Source: a bacterium
GTDB lineage: Bacteria; Patescibacteriota; Minisyncoccia; Phycocordibacterales; UBA9973
Direction of reading: 5' to 3'
Assembly (NCBI GenBank): GCA_021813175.1
Contig: JAKALJ010000013.1
Location: forward strand, 1-17,822
Length of the DNA: 17,822 nt
Below the pieces are notes generated by a model. It did no database searches. It had not been told where the DNA came from and was given only the letters and a program-made list of their open reading frames with translations. The position numbers and the translations under genes were made by a program. This document shows, piece after piece, positions 14,191-17,822 of the stretch; positions within the stretch are counted from its first letter, which is position 1; every line of letters begins with the position of its first letter.

Positions 14191-14508
14191 TTATTCTCCA
14201 TACGAATTTAGATAGTTATTTAATAATTTTGAATATTTTTTAATGACCTTTTTATTGATTGAATAAATAACTTTTAATCCTTCTTGCCTTGATGATACCA
14301 GCCCAAAATCTTTCAATACTTTCAAATGATGAGAGGTGAGATTTTGGGCTAAATCAAGATATTGCCAAATGTCGCAAACACATTTTTCTTTCTCTCTTAA
14401 AAGACAAAGAATTTTCAGGCGGTTTTCTTCACTAATTATTTTCAAAAATTCAACTGTTTGCGACAAATTGGCAACCGATTTTTTATCTACACAACACTTT
14501 GGTTTCAT
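14191..14508 (-). CDS. ArsR/SmtB-family metal(loid)-responsive repressor
   Basis: A 105-aa winged-helix dimeric repressor. The alpha-3 metal motif is CVC (Cys43, Cys45 in EKCVCDIW, compare ELCVCDL of ArsR/CadC). The recognition helix follows (AQNLTSHHLKVLKDFGLV). An N-terminal Cys5-Cys6 pair recalls CadC, so As(III), Sb(III) or Cd/Pb sensing is possible. It is the first gene of the cargo operon, under a promoter overlapped by a perfect dyad that it most likely binds. ATG 14508 was chosen; a TTG at 14523 in the same frame would add five residues and lies only 5 nt from an alternative -10 (TATAAT at 14534-14529). Confidence 0.9.
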   Translation of the reverse strand: MKPKCCVDKKSVANLSQTVEFLKIISEENRLKILCLLREKEKCVCDIWQYLDLAQNLTSHHLKVLKDFGLVSSRQEGLKVIYSINKKVIKKYSKLLNNYLNSYGE

Positions 14509-14530
14509 AAATATATTTATCAATGTTAAT

Positions 14531-14552
14531 TATATCAATGCCTATTGATATA
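14531..14552. promoter_or_regulatory. Putative ArsR operator
   Basis: A perfect 9-bp dyad TATATCAAT-GCCT-ATTGATATA. It overlaps the -10 box and spans the predicted transcription start of the arsR operon, the position typical of ArsR-family autorepression. Confidence 0.75.
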
Positions 14553-14578
14553 GTATTCCTTTCGATATTTGTTGTCAA
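14550..14578 (-). promoter_or_regulatory. Promoter of the arsR-redox-permease operon
   Basis: The minus strand has a perfect -35 TTGACA (14578-14573), a 17-nt spacer and TACTAT (14555-14550). The start near 14543 falls inside the dyad. The leader to ATG 14508 would be about 35 nt. Confidence 0.7.
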
Positions 14579-14635
14579 GTTTTCATTTTTCGGTTATACT
14601 TAATTTGTTTTAGGCGGCGCGCCAGTTTCACTGGC

Positions 14636-14786
14636 ACGAAATTCGGCGGCGACGGCGGAAAGCGAGGGCGGGCAAAAATTCCTTCCCCCCAACCCCCTTC
14701 CTTTTTGCCCGCCCGAGCGTTCAGTTTGGCGCGCGAAGCGCGCCGTCAGTTCCGTTCAAAATAGGTTCGGATTTGGTCAAACAAAC
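14636..14786 (+). repeat. Right-end inverted repeat (IR-R), outer copy
   Basis: Partner of 12755-12905. On the minus strand it also carries the last 13 recombinase codons and stop (14786-14746). To its left is a hairpin GCCAGT-TTC-ACTGGC (14621-14635), at the place where the inner copy has a different one. Confidence 0.88.
14666..14714. terminator. Large hairpin with G-rich loop, outer copy
   Basis: The same 13-bp stem as at 12827-12875 (14666-14678 with 14702-14714); here the G-rich loop strand is the minus strand. It lies upstream of the cargo promoter and would insulate the operon. Confidence 0.55.
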
Positions 14787-14805
14787 GCACCAGTATCAAA
14801 CTTTC
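14787..14805 (+). other. attR core
   Basis: GCACCAGTATCAAACTTTC, preceded by element sequence and followed by presumed chromosomal AGGAATTTCC. It differs from attL and the internal attP only at position 7 (G for A). Confidence 0.8.
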
Positions 14806-14921
14806 AGGAATTTCCGGGATAGATTGATTGCGCGCGCTTCGTGCGGTGATGAGGCGAAACTAAATCATGCACTCCGTGGAGAAAATCTTGCCAGTCTTCA
14901 CGAAGAATTTTTTGAGGTACA

Positions 14922-14962
14922 AATGAACGCAAGACGCCTCGATGAGGCGTCTTGCGTTCATT
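14922..14962. terminator. Strong hairpin at the hsp20 3' end
   Basis: 19-bp perfect arms (14922-14940 and 14944-14962) around the triloop GAT; it overlaps the hsp20 stop codon (14958-14960). There is no strong T-run after it on the minus strand, so it may act as terminator or as a 3' stabiliser. Confidence 0.6.
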
Positions 14963-15455
14963 CCGATTTAATCTGCACCTTCCGTTTTTGCTCAGATGGT
15001 TGTTTTTTAAGAATAATGGTTATGGTGCCATTTTTCGCTTTGGCTTCCACCGAATCAGGATCAATTTTTGAGGGCAACACAAACTCACGAGAGAATTGTC
15101 CTGCCCGGCGTTCCATTCGATAAAAATTTTCTCCTTTTTCCTCGCTGGATTTTTCGACAGAACCCGATAGCGCAAGTGAATCCTCTGTTACCTCTATATT
15201 CACTTTCTCAGGATCAATACCGGGAATATCGGCACGGACCTTTACTTCCGTATCCGTCTCAGAAATATCCACGCGCGGGATAAATGCCGCCATACCTCGC
15301 CCGTGACCACTCTCGGTCAATCCAAACGGCGACCAAAAACTTTCATTAAACAACCTGTCCATCGCGTCTCGCAGAGAAAATATTCCGCTAAATGGATCCC
15401 GAATAGCCGGAAAGTCAGAGCTTTCTCTTGATTCGTTTCGTCTTGTTATTTTCAT
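14958..15455 (-). CDS. Hsp20/alpha-crystallin small heat-shock protein
   Basis: A 165-aa ATP-independent holdase that keeps unfolding proteins soluble for ClpB/DnaK. From ATG 15455 there is a short N-terminal arm (FSLRDAMDRLFNESF), then the alpha-crystallin domain beginning near IPRVDISETD, with the hallmark A-x-x-x-N-G-x-L-like AKAKNGTITIIL. A C-terminal V-x-I tail (KVQI) corresponds to the oligomerisation I-x-I/V motif. The frame extends upstream to a TTG at 15488, but ATG 15455 is preceded by CGGGAA at Shine-Dalgarno distance and gives the usual start. It lies downstream of an ECF sigma gene on the same strand, separated by about 520 bp. Confidence 0.93.
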   Translation of the reverse strand: MKITRRNESRESSDFPAIRDPFSGIFSLRDAMDRLFNESFWSPFGLTESGHGRGMAAFIPRVDISETDTEVKVRADIPGIDPEKVNIEVTEDSLALSGSVEKSSEEKGENFYRMERRAGQFSREFVLPSKIDPDSVEAKAKNGTITIILKKQPSEQKRKVQIKSE

Positions 15456-15470
15456 GGTATTTTCCCGAGC

Positions 15471-15488
15471 TTGCTGGCATGCCAGCAA
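15471..15488. promoter_or_regulatory. Palindromic site before hsp20, putative operator
   Basis: TTGCTGGCATGCCAGCAA is an 18-bp perfect palindrome with no spacer, 15 nt upstream of the hsp20 ATG. It differs from CIRCE. As RNA it could only form a poor hairpin, so a protein-binding operator is more likely. Confidence 0.5.
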
Positions 15489-15976
15489 ATCTCATTATGA
15501 TTATTATTAATTCGACCTTTTGTAATTACAGATTTAAAAAGGGATTATCATCAACATGATGCCCAAGGATATTGCCGCTTGCTGATTTTTTGAGAATGCG
15601 GCCTTCCCCTTGGGCGAGCGGAGTAGGAACCCCGCCAATCAGTATCTTTGCGTGATACTTTACCGCGTAAGATATTTAGTTGTGGATTTGAGACGCAAAA
15701 TGTCGCCCCCGTTCGGGGCTAAGTATCATTGGAGATGGAGCGCATGATTTTTGTTCTCCAATGAGTTATCGCGCTTGGCGTTCTCAAAAGAAAATTTCTG
15801 ATCATAGGCTTTTTTTGATTCCATCGCTCCAGCGGTCGACCTTACCGCTTGACCCCTGTCGGAATGTATAACAACAGAAGAGGCATAAGGTGTCGCATAA
15901 ACATAAAATATACTCGCGTCACAAACGACCTGGAGCCTACCTTAGGTATGCATAACACCTTGGAGAATAAATGGTG
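15489..15976. other. Gene-free stretch with many potential helices; unidentified
   Basis: There is no credible full gene. Pairings seen: GCCCAAGG/CCTTGGGC (15561-15568 with 15608-15615) enclosing GCCGC/GCGGC (15574-15578 with 15598-15602); AGTATC/GATACT (15641-15646 with 15654-15659); GCCCC/GGGGC (15705-15719); a 10-bp stem (15726-15735 with 15755-15764); AGCGG/CCGCT (15831-15849); and a two-part helix (15887-15899 with 15947-15961). On the minus strand a stop-free stretch of 49 codons (15675-15529) without ATG reads like a protein C-terminus (ILIGGVPTPLAQGEGRI, ending NPFLNL). It is either a structured RNA or a decayed gene or mobile element. Confidence 0.45.
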
Positions 15977-16573
15977 TCAGTTTTTCCTACTGAGAAAACG
16001 CGGCTTGGTGTATTTTTTCTGATATTCTCCGAATCGAACCAAATCTTTAAGATAAGGATGTTTAATGAGTTTCTTGCGGCTTCTTGATAAAACTAATTTC
16101 ACTGCATTCTCGCTTTTGCCGACGATGCGGGCAATATCTTTTATCGGTAGTTCTTGCTGATAGCGCAAAAGGAGAATGTCCTTTTCCGACTCCGGCAATT
16201 GCTGAATGGCTCGCCAAAGAAGTTCCGCATTTCTTTGTCTGTCAATCTCCTGATCCACAGTTACTTCGTCCGGTACATCGCCTACTGACTCGAGAGACAT
16301 GGATTGCGGCTTGCGATAGTAATTGACTAGGATATTGTGCGCGATTGTCAACAGGTAGGAATAGTATGAATACGAACGCAAATAAAATTTCGACGAATTC
16401 TGATATGCCTTCATGAAAGTTTCCTGAAGCAAATCTTCGGCTACTTCTTTCTGGTGCCCAACACGATACCAGAAATAGTTAAAAAGTCGTTGAGCATATT
16501 TTTTATATAAGGCTTCATAAGCCTCAGGATTCCGCTTTGCTTGTTCAATTAAAGTAATATCCTCTTTGTCCAT
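15977..16573 (-). CDS. ECF-type RNA polymerase sigma factor
   Basis: A 198-aa sigma-70 family protein of the ECF group. Region 2 is at about 15-90 (YEALYKKYAQRLFNYFWYRV, then AEDLLQETFMKAY); region 4 is at about 118-172 (LPESEKDILLLRYQQELPIK, then DIARIVGKSENAVKLVLSRS). No region 3 is present. A basic tail of about 25 residues follows. It directs polymerase to a stress or envelope regulon. No anti-sigma gene is adjacent; the next gene on this strand is hsp20. TAAAAT lies 6 nt before the ATG. Confidence 0.92.
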   Translation of the reverse strand: MDKEDITLIEQAKRNPEAYEALYKKYAQRLFNYFWYRVGHQKEVAEDLLQETFMKAYQNSSKFYLRSYSYYSYLLTIAHNILVNYYRKPQSMSLESVGDVPDEVTVDQEIDRQRNAELLWRAIQQLPESEKDILLLRYQQELPIKDIARIVGKSENAVKLVLSRSRKKLIKHPYLKDLVRFGEYQKKYTKPRFLSRKN

Positions 16574-16579
16574 ATTTGT

Positions 16580-16585
16580 ATTTTA
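16580..16585 (-). promoter_or_regulatory. -10 box of the sigma-factor gene
   Basis: TAAAAT, then ACAAAT, then ATG: a predicted leaderless start. No confident -35 box is seen. Confidence 0.45.
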
Positions 16586-16666
16586 CTCTTTATCCCCAAA
16601 AAAAATAAGTTTCTCGGAGCAAGGGAGCGATATCAGCCCAGATTTTTTGATATTGGTCTGGTTTAG

Positions 16667-16695
16667 TTGAAGTAATTTTGAAAAAGTGTTATAAG
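16667..16695 (+). promoter_or_regulatory. Promoter of the tRNA-Lys/tRNA-Leu unit
   Basis: TTGAAG (16667-16672), a 17-nt spacer and TATAAG (16690-16695). The start near 16702 would give a short 5' leader before the tRNA at 16710. Confidence 0.65.
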
Positions 16696-16709
16696 TCACA
16701 TAGTGTCAT

Positions 16710-16782
16710 CCGCCCATAGCTCAGCTGGTAGAGCACTCGCCTCTTAAGCGATTGGTCCCAGGTTCGAACCCTGGTGGGCGGA
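16710..16782 (+). tRNA. tRNA-Lys(CTT)
   Basis: Acceptor CCGCCCA/TGGGCGG, D-arm GCTC-AGCTGGTA-GAGC, anticodon loop CTCTTAA (anticodon CTT), T-arm CCAGG-TTCGAAC-CCTGG, discriminator A. CCA is not encoded (next bases CAA). The outermost pair of the anticodon stem looks mismatched (C opposite T). Confidence 0.93.
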
Positions 16783-16810
16783 CAAGAAAAATTTTAAGGA
16801 TATTAAAAAT

Positions 16811-16894
16811 GCTGGGGTGTCGAAATTGGTAGCCGAACTTGCTTTAGGAGCAAGCGAGAGAAATCTCATGGGAGTTCGAGTCTCCCCCCCAGCA
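16811..16894 (+). tRNA. tRNA-Leu(TAG)
   Basis: Acceptor GCTGGGG/CCCCAGC, anticodon stem CTTGC/GCAAG with loop TTTAGGA (anticodon TAG), variable arm CGAGAGAAATCTCAT, T-arm GGGAG-TTCGAGT-CTCCC, discriminator A, CCA not encoded. It lies 28 nt after tRNA-Lys and is probably co-transcribed with it. Confidence 0.92.
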
Positions 16895-16944
16895 CAATCC
16901 AGTTTATGAAAAGCCGCCATATGCATGCACATCACCTTGCGAGC

Positions 16945-16973
16945 TTGACATTTTCATTCAAAAGTGCTATATT
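16945..16973 (+). promoter_or_regulatory. Consensus promoter giving a leaderless mRNA for the IPT/TIG gene
   Basis: A perfect TTGACA (16945-16950), a 17-nt spacer and TATATT (16968-16973), followed by six bases (AACGCC) and ATG. Predicted transcription starts at the A of the start codon. Confidence 0.8.
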
Positions 16974-16979
16974 AACGCC

Positions 16980-17813
16980 ATGAATAAAATAGTGAAAAAC
17001 CGAATAAATAAAGGATATAAGGCTGCACTTTTTGCTCGAGGAATACCGGCTTTTGCTTTGATACTTATTCTTGTTGGCGCGCCGAACATCGCGAGCGCTT
17101 ATATGTCTTTCTATCAGCCCGCTCCTTTTTCGGGCACCCAAACAGACTATTCAAGTTACGGCCAATACAACAATAATCAGAATAATCAGGGAGCGAATAA
17201 TTACGGCAATCAGCCGAACAACGGCAATTCTTCCCCTTACATTAACTATATAACCCCGAGCGCGACCACCGCGGGAGCCGGAGGGGCGGTTATCACCATC
17301 ACTGGCAACGGTTTCGTGCCCGCTTCCATGGCTCAGTTTGATGGAACCAATTATCCCACCACTTATGTGAGCCCAAGCGAGCTTCGGATAAATTTATCTT
17401 CTCAAGCGGTAGCTAATTCCGGAAAATATTATGTTTCGGTCATCAATCCCGGCGGAGGATTTTCTAATCCGGTATTATTTACGATAAAAAATCCGGCGCC
17501 GGTCGGCTCCTTTAACCAGTATCCAAATACTTCCGGCCCGTATTCCTATAATAATTCAAATTATGGAGCGAGCGCGGGTACCGCCTATCAGAATACTTAT
17601 GGCGGATACAATGGCGCAAGTAATGCTGATACTACCGGTGAAAGTTACTCCGATCTCACCGCAGGCGCGATTTACGGTTCAACCGGCTTCTTCCCCAGCG
17701 GACTCCTGCAGTGGATCCTGTTCATAATTTTAGTTTTTGCCATCATCTTTGTCTGGCGCCGGTTCTTCGGCAGTACCGCAAAATATCACTCTACTCCATT
17801 GAAGCACGCCTAA
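16980..17813 (+). CDS. Secreted, membrane-anchored IPT/TIG-domain surface protein
   Basis: A 277-aa protein with a long signal peptide (basic 1-20, hydrophobic about 22-35, probable cleavage after ASA at 38-40), an Asn/Gln/Tyr/Gly-rich linker (about 45-86), and one IPT/TIG immunoglobulin-like domain (about 87-169: INYITPSATTAGAGGAVITI, GNGFV, then YYVSVINPGGGFSN). A second low-complexity Asn/Tyr/Gly/Ser linker (about 175-225), a membrane helix (about 242-259) and a basic cytoplasmic tail (WRRFF onward) follow. The topology suggests a domain displayed on the outside of the cell, perhaps for adhesion or envelope structure; function is inferred. The start is fixed by the promoter 6 nt upstream. 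Confidence 0.85.
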   Translation: MNKIVKNRINKGYKAALFARGIPAFALILILVGAPNIASAYMSFYQPAPFSGTQTDYSSYGQYNNNQNNQGANNYGNQPNNGNSSPYINYITPSATTAGAGGAVITITGNGFVPASMAQFDGTNYPTTYVSPSELRINLSSQAVANSGKYYVSVINPGGGFSNPVLFTIKNPAPVGSFNQYPNTSGPYSYNNSNYGASAGTAYQNTYGGYNGASNADTTGESYSDLTAGAIYGSTGFFPSGLLQWILFIILVFAIIFVWRRFFGSTAKYHSTPLKHA

Positions 17814-17822
17814 GAAAGCTTA

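Larger units (their letters stand above)
11078..14805. mobile_element. tRNA-Leu-integrated serine-recombinase element with ArsR-redox-permease cargo
   Basis: Direct copies of a 19-nt core (GCACCARTATCAAACTTTC) bound it, at the tRNA 3' end (11078-11096) and at 14787-14805. From left to right it holds a large serine recombinase (minus strand), a recombinase 3' fragment plus an inverted attP (about 12626-12795), and a three-gene AT-rich operon (minus strand). A 115-bp inverted repeat flanks the recombinase half and a 151-bp inverted repeat flanks the cargo half. The original chromosome sequence presumably joined the tRNA directly to the AGGAATTTCC that follows 14805. Confidence 0.85.

Noticed and set aside
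14509..14523. TTG start for the ArsR gene
   Set aside because: It would need transcription from the alternative TATAAT at 14534-14529; the better promoter (TTGACA-17-TACTAT) and ATG 14508 fit together.
11078..14805. Simple tandem double insertion of the element
   Set aside because: A tandem array would place a direct attP between copies and give two complete recombinase genes; the inner attP is inverted and the second recombinase is only a 3' fragment.
14773..15123. 116-aa plus-strand ORF beginning in attR
   Set aside because: It crosses the attR core, the 19-bp-arm hairpin and the hsp20 gene in antisense; no family pattern.
15489..15976. tmRNA, RNase P RNA or SRP RNA in the large spacer
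   Set aside because: None of the signatures I know were found on either strand: no tRNA-like GGTTCGA...CCA end, no GAGGAAAGTCC, no GGAAGCAGCC-type loop.
1..17822. CRISPR array or toxin-antitoxin pair
   Set aside because: No regularly spaced direct repeats and no small overlapping gene pair with such motifs were seen.

Overview
The window looks like the chromosome of a Patescibacteria/CPR bacterium, probably Parcubacteria-like. This is inferred from gene content: a very short IF-2, a fused sigma-region-4/HARE-HTH protein, a DUF4446 protein, a membrane-anchored degenerate trypsin-fold protein beside a Clp ATPase, an IPT/TIG surface protein, and a large serine recombinase at a tRNA gene. Many first genes of transcription units have a -10 box only 6-7 nt before the start codon, which suggests leaderless mRNAs.

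Layout. 1-7180 is mostly minus strand: a partial gene at the left edge, a 173-bp inverted-repeat element (89-261), the sigma4/HARE protein, typA, a hairpin-dense spacer, tRNA-Arg(CCG), tRNA-Tyr(GTA), a ClpB-type disaggregase and a pseudo-HtrA protein. 7180-8439 (minus) is a remodelled cysteine desulfurase, divergent from a plus-strand run: DUF4446 protein, infB, rbfA, tRNA-Cys(GCA) and tRNA-Leu(TAA).

11078-14805 is an integrated mobile element of about 3.7 kb. It sits at the 3' end of tRNA-Leu(TAA), between two copies of a 19-nt core (one mismatch). The large serine recombinase has its attachment site inside its own 3' coding end, so integration has replaced its last 13 codons with 35 codons read antisense through the tRNA. 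A third, inverted copy of the core lies in the middle. Its flanks have exactly the sequence predicted for an unrecombined attP, and it joins a recombinase 3' fragment that keeps the native C-terminus. The element is thus two back-to-back inverted-repeat-flanked halves: one holds the recombinase, the other an AT-rich ArsR - small redox disulfide protein - ArsP-like permease operon with a clear operator/promoter. This is the most unusual structure in the window.

Right of the element are an Hsp20 chaperone, a 487-bp gene-free but hairpin-rich stretch and an ECF sigma factor (all minus), then tRNA-Lys(CTT), tRNA-Leu(TAG) and a secreted/anchored IPT/TIG protein with a textbook leaderless promoter (plus). 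All assignments come from reading motifs by eye; no database search was possible.
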